64,000 nucleotides of DNA, from NCBI RefSeq assembly GCF_964340395.1, contig NC_135558.1:18295271-18359270 (forward strand). Direction: 5' to 3'. The stretch comes from Glandiceps talaboti (taxonomy: Eukaryota > Hemichordata > Enteropneusta > Spengelidae). This document shows positions 1 through 11,990 of the stretch, piece by piece. The translations under genes and the position numbers were made by a program. Each line of letters starts with the position of its first letter. The stretch's first letter is position 1. Below the pieces are notes generated by a model. It did no database searches and was not told the DNA's origin. It saw only the letters and a program-made list of their open reading frames with translations.

Positions 1-218
1 TGCACCAGCGACACATATGTTCAAAGACAACGCTGAAAAAATTAAAAGGGTTCCTCTCCATCCATAGATATCGAGTAAATACTGACTGAACAGGGATAAA
101 ACAAATTGTCCTGCACCAGTTCCCGCCATTGCTATTCCTAGAGCAATGGTCAACCTTCTTTTGAAATACACACTAATGATTTCCACGCATGTCATAAATG
201 CCAACCCACACCCAGTAC
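1..218 (-). CDS. SLC16-like exon 3 (TM helices 4-5), cut by the window edge
   Basis: The acceptor is CTCTCCAG|GTACTGG, phase 1. The frame stays open to position 1 and encodes GTGCGLAFM, the family's YF-KRR-A-G-A motif and the YGWRG segment that precedes the next helix. Confidence 0.9.
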
Positions 219-357
219 CTGGAGAGAGATTCAGAATGTTTGATAACTTATTTGTATGCCACATATTTGCAATATTTAAATCAGGTCAGTGGGATAAGAT
301 TGCATTGCGAGTGTGAGTGGACAGAGAGACACACACACCCACACACATTTCTACACA

Positions 358-396
<39 letters not shown>

Positions 397-2407
397 TAGA
401 CATAGTGGAGCACTTATTACTAGCAACACACTTAGGTTATTAGGTGGTTAGCTGTGCTGAATTCTTGATGTATTGCAAGACTTTAAATCCCAAGTAATGC
501 ACTCAGTACGGTTTAGTTTGTTCTGGTGAAGGATGTTACCGGCTTCCTCCTGCACTCACACTGAACCCATGAGGGTTTGCCGGTCCTCACTGGACTTCTT
601 GGGAGACAAGTGTTTATATACTTCAACTATCCAGTATAAATTAATAGATACATATTATTATTATTATTATTAATCAATAGAGGGATATTGATTTTTTAGA
701 AGTCACACTTACCTATGACAATACCATATGTAAAGTACAATATCACCAAATGCGACGCAAATGAACTTGTAAATAGTCCAATGAATACAAGAAACCCACT
801 AAACATTGCTGTCCTTCGATGCCCAATCTTTCTTGCCAAAGTAACGCCAAATGGTGAAGCGAGGCCATACAGAAATATTAGGATTGAACCAACCCATGCT
901 GCAACAAACTTGCAAAGGTTATGATGACTCCAGGAAATAAAGATATTTTCATAAATTTGCATACATTTGAAACTCGTATTTCACCTCTATTTCTCTTTCA
1001 CTGATACATCAATGCATGATGGGTCTTAGCAGACATAATTATTCATCAGATGCAAACTGAATGACTCCTAAGAGCTTACTTCCTTTAAAAAGAGTCATAA
1101 ATATTCAGTGTGCATCTAATGAATAATCATGTCTACTAAGACCCTTCATGCTTTGATGTATCAGTGAATAACAACAAAGGTGAACAAGACTTTAATTAGT
1201 TAATGTTTGCAATTGGTGTTGCTGGCAACTGAGAGAACATTATGTAATGATGTGAAATCATAAAATGACTCTCCAGAACGCAAACTTGACGAAAATTCCG
1301 TTATTTGCGAGAGTGGCGTTCTCCATTAATAATTTTTATGATTTTGAATGTTGTAATTTTCATTGAATTTATTCCTGTTATGAGTTTGTAGTTCCATGAA
1401 TGGAAATAGTATTATTCATAATGAAATAATAACGAAATTGAAATTGACACGAATTGAGAATGGTACAGCTAATCCTGCACACACATCAGATCGATAACAT
1501 GCAAATAAGGCCTTTACGTTGCTTTATTTATTTATTTTTCTTTTCTTTTTTTTTTTTAGAAAGAGGATGTTTTCAAATTTAAAGTAACTATAATCATCAT
1601 GACCTTCATAAGTCAAACCCCCAATTAAATAAATACTTAGCCGATTGCACTAAAACGTGTTTGTGAAAGATTATAGGGGTGTCTAGATGACGACAGTTTT
1701 GATATAGTATGACAAAGTCCCAATACGTGCGAGTGCGAGTGTGGCATCCGTTGCGTTGGGTATTTGCAGCAGTGCTTGCAGTGTTCACTGTGGTCATACT
1801 TTCACGAGCGTAGCAAGTGAAGATGCAACAGCAAACACTGTAAGCACGACGTCGGGCACTTCTGTTATTATTACATATATTATGCATATCAGAAACATCA
1901 AATTTGGCGTAGGTATGCAATAAGGTTTTCGGTATAATTATGTGCACACGCTGTACGTGTGTAAGTAGTCGCTGGTATGTATGTAATAATGTAAGAACTT
2001 GGCAATGCGCTTTGCAGCCATGTGGATGTTTGTGCCTCATGTTATATTTTAATATATTAATTATATTATGTTTTTATTAAACTTTTGTGTTCTGATTTTG
2101 ATTGTATTTGAGACTGGAGAACAACGTTGCTGCAAAGATTGTCTCTGGGAAATTTTATTGTCTCTAAATTTTGGCCGTAGATCTACTTTTAGCTATTGCT
2201 TGTCCGACTATATTAAAAGATGCCATAGCTAACCTTACCCGTGTCTGCCTTCGATTCACCAAATGCATCCAAAAATGCAACATAAAGAACGGAAAAGGAG
2301 TAAATGCTGCCAGAAGTTGCGGCACAGGATACAAAGGTTGCGAAGACGATGACCCATCCCCACCCACCATCTGGAGATTCTCTTGACGGTTGGAATCTAT
2401 CAGCCAT
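1..2407 (-). CDS. Monocarboxylate-transporter-like (SLC16, MFS) gene, 5' part; 3' end lies beyond the left edge
   Basis: Three coding exons on the minus strand (2239-2407, 713-898, 1-218) join in phase 1 at GT-AG introns and give the first roughly 190 residues of an SLC16-type transporter. Seen: an ATG, a short polar N-terminus, then PDGGWGW, the signature that opens the first membrane helix of monocarboxylate transporters. Helix 1 is followed by helices 2-3 with a basic RKIGHRR loop, then the YFKRRLTIALGIAMAGTGAG region typical of helices 4-5 of the family. Family knowledge: these plasma-membrane carriers move lactate, pyruvate, thyroid hormones or related monocarboxylates, usually with protons. 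The substrate cannot be told from this half. The remaining helices and the polyadenylation site are outside the window. Being SLC16-like is near certain; the subfamily is unknown. Confidence 0.92.
360..393 (+). repeat. (CA)n microsatellite
   Basis: About 17 CA units in intron 2 of the SLC16-like gene. Short open frames over it are repeat artefacts. Confidence 0.95.
713..898 (-). CDS. SLC16-like exon 2 (TM helices 2-3)
   Basis: The acceptor is TTGTTGCAG|CATGG and the donor ATAG|GTAAGT; 186 nt, phase 1 in and out. It encodes AWVGSILIFLYGLASPFG, the basic RKIGHRR loop and the next helix. The joined frame with exon 1 reads through without interruption. Confidence 0.92.
980..1325. repeat. Palindromic interspersed element, copy 1 (left arm truncated)
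   Basis: A fold-back sequence: the segment near 1000-1065 (GGGTCTTAGCAGACAT and flanks) is the inverted copy of the segment near 1100-1170. The outer right arm carries TGATGTGAAATCATAAAATG and ACTCTCCAGAA, shared with copies at about 20,468-20,856 and 37,852-38,280. The matching outer left arm is missing here. It lies in intron 1 of the SLC16-like gene. Confidence 0.7.
2239..2407 (-). CDS. SLC16-like exon 1 (start codon, TM helix 1)
   Basis: It starts at the ATG at 2407, in a good context (TCATGG), and encodes MADRF then PDGGWGW and helix 1. The donor is CGG|GTAAGG and the exon ends in phase 1 (169 nt). Confidence 0.92.
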
Positions 2408-2649
2408 GATAATGTCACTGCACTATTGATGAAATCTCGTATCATATTCTAGAAACTGTTCTCATTTCTGTAATTGAAAAACGCAGTCACATTATCTCAG
2501 TGAAAAAATGACGATTTGTTAATAATTGAATTCGTTCTTTTATAATGGTCTAAATAACGATTGGTTTCAGAAGTTGAAAAATTAATGTATAACAAAGGCA
2601 TGCACTTAGAATAAAGATTATATTTTGAATTCATGTATGTTGCCAAATT

Positions 2650-3230
2650 AACTTTGAAAGCAACACAAACTAAATTTGTGGACCTGTATAACTCAATTCA
2701 GAAACAACATGAACTAAGTCTGTGGATGCAAAAACTTCAAAAGCCATGGAGGAAATACAACTCCGCAGTGGAAATGTAAGTATTATGGCAAGCCATTCAG
2801 GCCAAAAGGATTAGCTCGCGTAGCGGCTCAATGACTATACGCTTGCGCGTCCTATATACTATGCGAAGACTATGCGATACAAAATTCAGTAGGGTGGCCA
2901 TGGTAGGGTGGCACTCCCAAGGATGCATTGCGGCGCATTGACTACGCATGCACCTTCCACATACTATGTGCATTCTCTATGCCACGCGGAGGGCTTGATC
3001 TTGTGTATATGTATATTGCTACCGTACTCCGGTCGTCACATAGGCAACATAACATCGCCATACATTGCAATATTGTAACAGTATGCCTGTTCAGACTGGA
3101 TGTTCTGCAGAGGTTTTAAGGATATAATTTACCAAATCATGTCAACGTATTTTAACCTTCACCCCAGACCACTGCAATGCAGCAACTTCCATTCTACTTA
3201 GGGTTGCCTCTGTTTGAAGTTTAGAATAGG
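2650..3230. repeat. Interspersed repeat segment shared with 24.86-25.39 kb
   Basis: Two blocks here (about 2,650-2,810 and 3,104-3,230) match two blocks in the same order at about 24,862-25,020 and 25,266-25,386. Shared words include TAAATTTGT, GTCTGTGGATGCA, CATTCAGGCCAAA or close variants, and AGACCACTGCAATGCAGCAA. The spacers between blocks differ. It is probably an old mobile-element family; no coding region is visible. Confidence 0.7.
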
Positions 3231-3949
3231 CTTAGCAACTGATTTTACATACCCGGATATTGTGCAGAGGTCGAAAAACCATGATCTGACCATGACAAAT
3301 TATGCTATGGTGAGTTTCTTTCATTTGTAGCAAACCCATATGAGAAAGGACATCATTTACGGTAAGGTAAGTCAAACAGCATCGCTCCATCAGATACACA
3401 ATTATGTCTTCTGCTGAAATGTCATACTAGTCTGATTTCGAAGACAATGCTGAAGAATGGACTGAGATTTACAGGGACGATTTTTCAGACTAAGAAGTTT
3501 ATGCAGTGCTAACTACCAGGGTCAAACTTTGTCTGCCATCACAACATTACATGTGTCTGATTCTTTATTGACAAAGTCCTTGAATCGGCTGATCATCGAT
3601 TTCATCATCCAAGTGGTACCTAGATTCGAACATGACTATATCATTTACTATTGCATACATGTCTTGATTTAGAATCCAAATTCGCAAACGACCGAAACAT
3701 ACTCCCAACGTACAATAACACTTTGAGAGTTCATGCTCCGAGAAATTTGATTACTACTGAGATCGTAAGTTCACGAAATCGTTGTTAAAAACAGGGAATC
3801 AGCTGTAATTTCTCTAAAACTGACCATTTTCAGTGGTATTTACGTCAATGTTTTAATTGAAACAGTAACTATTCAATGCTAGCATCTGTCTCAAATATAC
3901 CAGAAATGCATGAAGAACTAAAACTAAAAATAAAAGCTACGTCAACAAG

Positions 3950-4345
3950 CTTTTCAGGACATGTGCCCTTTCTTTTTTTTGAAGTATCTACCAAATTATA
4001 CTCAATTTGAACATGCATTCTAAGATATAGCCAAATTACTGAAACTCATTAATTATGCAAAAGAGTCAAGCTATATTATCAAACTTTACATGACACATGG
4101 ACTTTGTTATCATCAATGTATTTACCACAACTACATTTAATTTGACGTGTGCATTTTTAACATAGAGCTGAAGTACCGAAAATCATTGGATGTTTACCAA
4201 AACCTAATCATTTCTAACCATTACCCTAAAAAATATGTGCACTGAAGTTCGTTTGAATTGACCAAGCCGTTCCTAAGAAAACTATGGCAGACAGACAGAC
4301 AGACAGACATAGACTTACACACACACACACGATCAGTTCAGTTGT
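3950..4345. repeat. Interspersed repeat with internal ~90-bp monomers and a (CAGA)n tail, copy 1
   Basis: Repeated phrases such as 'taccaaattatactcaattt' and 'aagatatagccaaattact' recur at about 90-bp spacing and end in GACAGACAGACAGACA then (CA)n. The same order of phrases occurs at about 63,255-63,625. This looks like a SINE-like or satellite-derived element whose tail became a microsatellite. Confidence 0.6.
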
Positions 4346-5741
4346 GCTAAAACGTACGTACTGGCCATGGAAGAGAAGAATATTAGTCAGATAGAGTTAA
4401 CATATCAGTCATGGGTAACAGCAACTGCGCTACCAACCTTCAATAGGGTGTGTAATCCTCAGAGAACCGTTAGTCAATTCTAACTATGGCTGACTTGTAC
4501 TACGAATGAATTATCCACTGGTCTGTTGTTAGGTGATGAAAACAACACTATTCTAATGACCTTTGAACAGCGCTGGCGAATATCTGCATATATGGCTACT
4601 TATGTTTCTCACGACCAACACGGCAACTCGGAAAGAAGGTCGCCGGGGTCGACGACAAATGAACAAATCAAACACTAGTTAGGTGTAATGTGTGAGATTA
4701 TTTATGATGTATTTGACCTCAGACAACTCTGTCTGTTGTCTGAGGTTTCACAAATAAAGGTCTAAGGTAGTGACCTGATAAAACGGTATCCTAAAATCCA
4801 AGTAATTGCCCATAATATTAAGCCCTGGTACAATCCTGCCATTGATCATATGTTGAAGTATGTGTCTTTATTTGTAAAGAAAACAAGTAATTCAAAAGAT
4901 TTGTTAGATCACGCGGAGGACCAAGCAAACTACAGTTCCTTTGACTCCGTCCCATATTTCACAAATTAAGATGTATCTGTGTTGAGTAAATCATGTCACG
5001 TGATAACTATATAGCAACACAATCTTATCGGAAATTGATAAAAATGCATCCTGCGATAAGCAATATGTATATTTTACACCTATCTGACGAAATAAAAAAC
5101 CAAGTCGGTACAATATGTCACTAATAAAAGTGACGCTGGGATAATTAATTAAATATCCCTGTTTACGTCGTTCTTCAAATGTATGACAGATTTGAAGGAA
5201 TGGGATGTCGGTATTTACTAAACAATAACCCTTGTGGTACGAGTCTCATCAATAACTCATTGGTGATATGGTGCTGTGACCGAGATCCGAGAGACTTGTT
5301 GAAGCCAGCCGACAAGCAAACAGCTTAGGCGAAAACATTGCATGATGTAATTGACACCAAACGTGATTTATACACAGATCTCACCTCTAAAAGTATGGCC
5401 ATCTCTATGTGTATGGAGGTATACATTTGCACTGTATCTATACAGTAATAATGAATTGTGTACATTGCTAATTGACCTTGAATATGGATTTCAAGGTCAT
5501 GGGTGTCGAGACATGGCTAAGAACAGACGCACATGAGACATAGGTAATTTATGGTTAATTGATATAGCCCCCCCCCCGGGGGGGCAGGGGTATGAGGCAA
5601 CAATCCTGGTGAAATTCGAAAATGATAATGATATATAGGTAATAAAGGCCCAAGTTAGCTATTTATATTATGTTTTAATAAACTCATTATACACGTCTGC
5701 ACATATTTGTTATTGTGGGTATGAGGCCAGAAATGATTTTA

Positions 5742-5797
5742 TGTATGTATGTATGTATGTATGTATGTATGTATGTATGTATGTATGTATGTATGTA
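5742..5797 (+). repeat. (ATGT)n microsatellite
   Basis: About 14 perfect tetranucleotide units. Confidence 0.95.
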
Positions 5798-6899
5798 CTT
5801 GTACACTTTCTGTTCTTTAAAAAAAATGAGCAAATGAGCAAATTGAGCAAATGCAGGGCTCGTGGAGATTGAATTTTCAAAATCCAGTACTTTTATGATA
5901 TGGACGGTTGCAATGATTCGAATCATTCGAGCTCGCGATAGCGCGACAAGACAGATAATTCATATGACCGTTTGGGGGCGCTACTCAATCGGTCCACTCC
6001 ACACACAGCATACGTTATACATGTCACACATGCATTACGCATGTTACGTCCCAGTCCGCCGTATTCTATTTATATTTCAACGCGTTTCAAGTTACTGTAT
6101 GTATTTTTCTGTGTATTTTAATTAAATATTAATTATTAATTCAAGATAATGAAGTAATTATAAACATAATTATAAACTTGAGACGGAACTTTTTGATGTT
6201 GTCTTTATTCATGTTATTCAATAGTTAATAGACACCAGAATTGTTGCCTCATGCCCTTGCTCTGGCCTGTGTCCACATAGAGCTAATAATGATAAGAACA
6301 AGTCTCCAACTGTCCACATGTCCTAACGCAGCTAACATAAAATCAGCCTAACTTTACATTGGATACAATTCTGTAAAATAAATGGCCTAGCCCTTAATTT
6401 GATATTTTATTTTCCTCAGCTCGATAATGATTTAAACCTGCGCTACCTGCAACCATAGACCATACATGGGGTCTATGCTGCAACTAGGGCATTTCGTCAT
6501 CAAATAACCACGTGTATTCTCTAAAAATTGGTCAGTTACTTATCAAAATACATAATATCTCTTAACTAGTGGTCGGTATTATCTGTAGGTAGTGTAGTGG
6601 CAAGTTTAAATCTTGAGTGAAAGCTTGGTTTTCGATCTGTCGCCACTGTACTAGTTGCAACTGGAATATATTTTTTCAATCACAAAACCATAATTTATTC
6701 ACTGAAAATTGTCAAAATGCTAATTACACATCGTACATTTTAATTAGTGGTCAATACTGTCCATAAGCAGTACAGAAATATGTTAAAAATACAACTGTTG
6801 AGGGCGCTGATTTTTGGGTATGGGCCTGAAAATCGAGTTATTATGTATACAGCTACAAATGTGTCTATGCACAGGTGATGCAATATCGTTCACGGTGTA

Positions 6900-7870
6900 T
6901 GATATTACGATTTTGTACTTTTGACTAATCCTGAATGACAAATGAACCAACATATACCATTTATAAGATCAATATCTCAATTTATGTCATATGTTTTTAT
7001 CCAGTTGCAATCTTATGGTATTCAAATACAGTTTGTATTAAGTCTTAAAGCCATTTATTCTGACGGGAAACAGAAAAGGGGTGGAAATGACACTTCTATA
7101 TGACTACTGTTCTATATATGTATGGCAGTTTCCATTTCCCTCATCTGCATAGATAAGCCATTTCACCATTTATGCAGGCTAGTCACATTTTCAACATGAC
7201 TTTTTCATCGTTGGCTTTTCATTCAAATGGTGTTTTCAGGTGAAGTAACAAGGTAGCCTTTAGTGCCATGTAAATATTCAAAATAGGAAAGACATCAAAA
7301 TTGTTATAAATTTTGAACTCAACAGTACGATATAAGAAATGTGAATTTCCAAATTCTGTCTCCTCTGTAATACATTGTTCTGTTCTCTTAACCAACTGCT
7401 TCCAAACATGTGCTCTTGCTAAAAGAATAGTATTTTTTCCACAGATGGAAACGTTGTATAAAATATGATGATTATTGGTGTGGAAACGGGCGTGTTTTGC
7501 AGCTGCTACAAACTGGCAAACCATTTGTGGGTATGCTCCCTCCATTCCATATTTACAGACCTCAGTCTGAAAGTAACAAAAAAGTGTTTAGCAAAATACA
7601 CATTTCAAATATCATAAGTAGAACATTCGCATCATTGGGGTACTTTGATAAGAAAGTAGTGTAAGAAAATAATACTTAATTAAATGAGCACTGTGTCCTA
7701 TATTATGTTACTTTATTTCAGGTTTTACGGCAACATGTCTTCTTTCAATTAACACATGAATTACCCAAAACCAAGTTCCAGCATGATCACATAGGAAAAG
7801 TGTATCCCTCTCTAAAACATCAGTTTCATAGGAACAGTTAGAGAATGCAACACAATCAGTGATACAGCGT
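6900..7870. repeat. Duplicated ~1-kb segment, left copy (matches 26,336-27,335)
   Basis: It aligns by eye with 26,336-27,335 through a 3' flank, a terminal coding exon, its acceptor and several hundred bases of the preceding intron. The exon is far better conserved than the flanks. The other four exons of the right-hand gene are not seen on the left, so this is a partial duplication. Confidence 0.85.
7219..7566 (-). pseudogene. Isolated duplicate of the terminal exon of the 26.7-33.6 kb gene
   Basis: A 348-nt open segment, from the acceptor TACTTTCAG|ACTGAG to a TGA stop, matches exon 5 of the gene at 26,669-33,589 in length, phase 0 and nearly every residue (start TEVCKYGMEG here, NKVCKYGMEG there; a few substitutions such as CITEE/CIPEE). 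A TTTATT (AATAAA on the minus strand) sits at 7,054-7,059, as in the other copy. No upstream exons of the parent were found in 7.6-15 kb. It is either an orphan exon fragment or the end of a paralogue with diverged upstream exons. The intact frame is unusual for a dead copy. Confidence 0.6.
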
Positions 7871-8447
7871 CATTCTGATCGCCCACATGAAGCAGATACC
7901 ATACCATTCAATGACATCAAAATAAAATAACAACCACTTCCAAATTTGAGAGACAATTTTGATTATTGACAGGTGTTTCATGGTTCAATATTTTGTAACC
8001 GTTCAAGTACATTAATATTCATTGGATAGTGTTTGTACAACAACTATGATGTACAGCTTGAAGTTGTCATGTTATGTTGTTGACGGTGAGGTTTCCTTTA
8101 TCACATCATTTATGACTGGATGGCACCAATTTTGTATTGGATCTACGTTGTACTGATCCATGAAATGTAACACCACAAGTCGAATTGTTTTGTTTTTTTC
8201 GGAAGTTGAAATAAAGTTTACTACATAAAAATTCAATCCACCTTTTAGAGTGTCATCGCTGCGTGTATTTCTACTACTGTAGTGTGAAACGTTCGTGTAA
8301 ATACGTGTGTGCGTGGATGTATACCTCCATGGTATGTGGGCCATAGTCATGCATGCATGTAAGTATCATTGCCGAAATCCGTACAAACGCTCATAATGTC
8401 AGTACTGTGCGAATGAATTACAAAGTAAATCAAAGTAGCTCATGCAC

Positions 8448-8770
8448 TGGGCCACGAAGAGAGTCGACAGTGAAAAAATACGTCTTCTTCACTGGACCAG
8501 GACCGTACGACTGGTCGTGGAGAATCGACAGTGAAAAAAATAGTCCTTGTTCACTGGGCCACAATCGTACGACTGGTCGTGGATAATCGATGGTGACAAA
8601 ATACTTCTTCATCGGGGCACGATGTACGACTGCCAGGACTGGTCGTGGAGAATCGACAATGAAAAAAATACTTCTTCACGGGCCACGACCTGTCGTGGAG
8701 AATAGACAGTTTAAAAAATACTTCTTCTTCACTGGGCCACGACCGTACGACTACAATCTGATAATCGATC
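8448..8770. repeat. Minisatellite of ~65-70 bp units, each with a CCACGACC/GGTCGTGG dyad
   Basis: About five imperfect units repeat GGCCACGACCGTACGACTGG, GGTCGTGGAGAATCGACAG and a T/A-rich ACTTCTTCACTG spacer. Each unit can fold on itself. Overlapping open frames on both strands here come from the repeat and are not genes. Confidence 0.85.
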
Positions 8771-8824
8771 GAGTTCTCACCGCTCGTCCGAAAGTACTGA
8801 TAGAAACATGTTCGGTATACTCTG

Positions 8825-9058
8825 CTATTTTTCTTTCAGTGCTCGATACATCATGGAAGGCTGAGACATTTTCAAAGTTTCTATTAGTTCAATATCACCA
8901 TCTTTCAGCTTGGGATATGAACCCCTGTTGCCTTTCACTGATTTGCATGATACAAATCGTTTTAAATATTTTTTGAATACCACGGTCACTGAAATGGGAC
9001 TTTTCTTTTCAGCTAGCTTGTCTACTGCCTGGATTTCAGGCGGAACTTTTATACGCAA
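8825..9058 (-). pseudogene. Possible fragment of a transposase-type helix-turn-helix region (weak)
   Basis: A 77-codon open segment without an ATG at its start encodes a basic stretch (FKKYLKRF) followed by KLKDGDIELIETLK-SQPSMMYRALKEK, then a stop. The pattern of a Lys/Arg-rich linker, 'KL-D-D---I', a Pro-Ser-Met turn and 'LKEK' is reminiscent of the paired-type DNA-binding half of Tc1/IS630-like transposases. No catalytic domain follows, and terminal repeats were not seen. It could equally be a chance frame or a lone exon. Treat as a lead only. Confidence 0.22.
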
Positions 9059-10237
9059 CTGTTAACCGTTTCGGACTCACTAAACCTATAGCTAGTAGAC
9101 AGACCACGTGTCCTCTCCGACAGTACATGAATTTGACCTCATACAATCAACACGCAAGTTCACGTGACCGCCGCCAAACTCCATGGGCATTCTCTGTACA
9201 TATGTATGTTTTGTCAACACCGTCGCTTACAACAACAACGCGAGGTCAAACGCCAGATTGATTCATATACATGTCACACCCTGCAATTGTCGAATAGATT
9301 CCGTAGAAAATTTGGATTTCATGAGAAAGTGTATTACTTTAATATTGAGTAACACGAGTTACATGTGTAAAAGTTTGTAAACTGACAAGAACAAGAACAA
9401 TCCACACAATACTGCGGACTTAATTACAGAAACTCCTTATGAGAGTGACGCATTGCCGTTGGGGTGGAAATATCCATATCGCGTACGTTCTGAAATACAC
9501 CCGTCGGATTTAGAATCGAGATGTGGTGGCGATCACGGCACATATATACTGCTTTTAAAATCATGTTATATTACATTTTGTTGTAGTTATCCCTTGGAAC
9601 TACAACACACGGTTATCCTTTTAAACACATAATAAAAGCTACAAGTATGAAGTCATCTCAACGATTTGTTGTCCACTAATAGGCTCATAGTATGGTTGAC
9701 TGATTTCACACTGTATTGATGTATGTATAAGATTGGTTCATTAATTTATCCTTGCTTTTGTTTCAGTATATAAAGATTTCATGATATCCATATACATGTA
9801 CTTAAATTTATGGGCGTCAGTACGCATACCGTCACTGTATTCGTGTACTTTTTTTTATCTCGCGTCTAGAAATTATTGCAGTAATTCTCGCAAGCCAGAG
9901 CATGTGTTTCTGCCGGCGCAACGTTTTGGATGGCGTACGTCGTAAAATAGGCCCGTGGTTTATGACGATGTTCCATAGTTTGACCATGGAGGACAGTTAT
10001 TTCAACATTATAATCAATCGTGACTAGAAGCCGAAAGAGATAGATGTTTGAGAAGTCACATTCACACTTTTCACAGTATTCATTATTAATAGTAGTAAAA
10101 TAAAGTATAGTAGGCTAAGAGTAGTCTTTTATTTAACATATCTTTTTTTTATTTATTAATAAGATAAATAAGATTAGTCAGAAATCGGTAAACAAACACA
10201 GCACTGATTTAGTTGTGGCCTAGCTTATATTTTAACA

Positions 10238-10440
10238 GACTTTCAAAAGATCCGCAAACATGATTATATATAATATTAAATCTCTTCAATAAACTTCCAA
10301 AGATCTGTAAACATGATTATATATCAATTAAATAAAATTAAATTTAAAACAAAAGAAACTTTCAAAAGATCTGCAAACATGATTACATATCACTTAAATA
10401 CTATTACAATATACTTTCAAAGTAAAAACAACCTTTCAAA
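10238..10440. repeat. AT-rich tandem repeat (~65-75 bp, about 3 copies)
   Basis: The phrase CTTTCAAAAGATCTGCAAAC plus ATGATTA-ATAT recurs three times with small changes, then fades. Confidence 0.75.
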
Positions 10441-10905
10441 ACACCAATAAATATAGTTGAACACTACTGAATAACAAAAATAACTACTCCTTTGAAATTA
10501 ATTTATATTTTAAAAGGCCTCTGAAGAGAAATGGCGTTTATCCCAAGTGTATACTCGTCCTGGGTACACGTACACGGCAAATTGAATGTAGCAATACTGA
10601 GAATAAAAAGTTTACGGGTTTGACCAAAGTTAGGCCGGGAAAATAAAGTAAGTCACAAACTCAGAGGAGAGTCCATATCCGGCATTCTCTTCTGTTGTGG
10701 AAATAGGCAAGACTAGTAAGATTTTTTTTCAAATGGTATTGTGAAGAACCCGAGGAACAGTTTATAACACTCATAAATTGAAAATTGAAGGAATGATGGG
10801 GGGATTACTATGTTCTGAAACCCCAAAAACCTTTATTTCTAAACTAGTGAAAAGAAACACACGTACAAAACAAAGTAACAAACAAAAAAACAACAGACAA
10901 ACTCT

Positions 10906-11140
10906 CACTCATCACTCACTCACTCACTCACTCACTCACTCACTCGCTCGCTCGCTCACTCACTCACTCACTCACTCACTCACTCACTCACTCACTCACT
11001 CACTCACTCACTCACTCACTCACATACATACATACATACATACATACATACAAACACACATACATACATACATACATACATACATACATACATACATACA
11101 TACATACATACATACATACAAACAAACAAACACGGAACAA
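10906..11140 (+). repeat. (CTCA)n followed by (CATA)n/(CAAA)n microsatellite
   Basis: About 28 CTCA units, with a short CTCG stretch inside, then about 28 CATA units with CAAA/CACA interruptions. The 126-residue open frame across it is a repeat artefact. Confidence 0.95.
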
Positions 11141-11861
11141 AAGTTGGGAGAAAGCTAGGGTCTCCTAAAAGATCTTACGAGTAAATTTGATAGATAACTA
11201 ATACTTTATTCTGAACCGTTCCTTCGTGATATTTTAGACTTACCACGGTGACTAGCTTGATACAGACCCATAAACTATATATAACCGAGGAGGTCATGAA
11301 GTCATACAATGTCACTAGAGTTTAGAGACTAATTTATGCAAAGGAATCCATGCGTTAAGGGAGATTGTGAGCGGTTTGTATAGCTGTCCGATTTGATTCT
11401 ACCATACAATGCAATTGGTCGAAAAGAGTCACGGGGCAACTGTTTTGTGTTCAGATGTGATGAAGTTGACTCACTAATACTTTACCTGCTTAGTTCCTCC
11501 CCTTAGAGCATACCGTTGATTCGTGGCGCTACGGATCGAACTTTGAAATACGGTAAGAATCATGAGTTTATCATTTTTCTCACAGTTTATTCAGTTACAC
11601 GGTACATGTGACAACCCACGGGTGATTTTTACACAAGAGTTCAATTCATGTGATCAGGTAAAAGGTGTTGAGGTTGCTATTTCATTTGTTCATCCACTCA
11701 TATACTTGATATGTATTGATTATTACTGGTTTCATACTGACTTTGGTATTTATTCGATATCCTCTTCATAGTCTGCATTTCTGTTACTAGTTTATTTATG
11801 GACAGCTTAGCGTCAATTCATTGGAGAAAAACAAAGTGAGCTTATTTTAAAATCAGCAAAC

Positions 11862-11928
11862 ATGTATGTATGTATGTATGTATGTATGTATGTATGTATG
11901 TATGTATGTGTGTGTGTGTGTATGTGTG

Positions 11929-11959
<31 letters not shown>

Positions 11960-11990
11960 ATGTGCGTGTGTGTATGTATGTGTGCGTGTC
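11862..11990 (+). repeat. (TATG)n / (TG)n / (CGTG)n compound microsatellite
   Basis: Tetranucleotides grade into dinucleotide TG and then GCGT units. Confidence 0.95.

Larger units (their letters stand above)
2446..7050. other. Gene-free intergenic stretch
   Basis: No exon chain with splice signals was found on either strand. Contents besides the listed repeats: a C9/G9 palindrome at 5,571-5,584, (ATGT)n at 5,742-5,797, and an inverted pair of TCAAGGTCA motifs near 5,474-5,500. Open frames here are short and have no recognisable similarity. Confidence 0.6.

Noticed and set aside
8072-8350. 92-codon minus-strand open frame
   Set aside because: No recognisable motif, no splice-linked neighbour, and partly repeat-like flanks.
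11562-11665. Possible 75-nt exon (CTCACAG|TTTATT ... GATCAG|GTAAAA)
   Set aside because: Plausible borders, but too short, with no similarity and no partner exons nearby.
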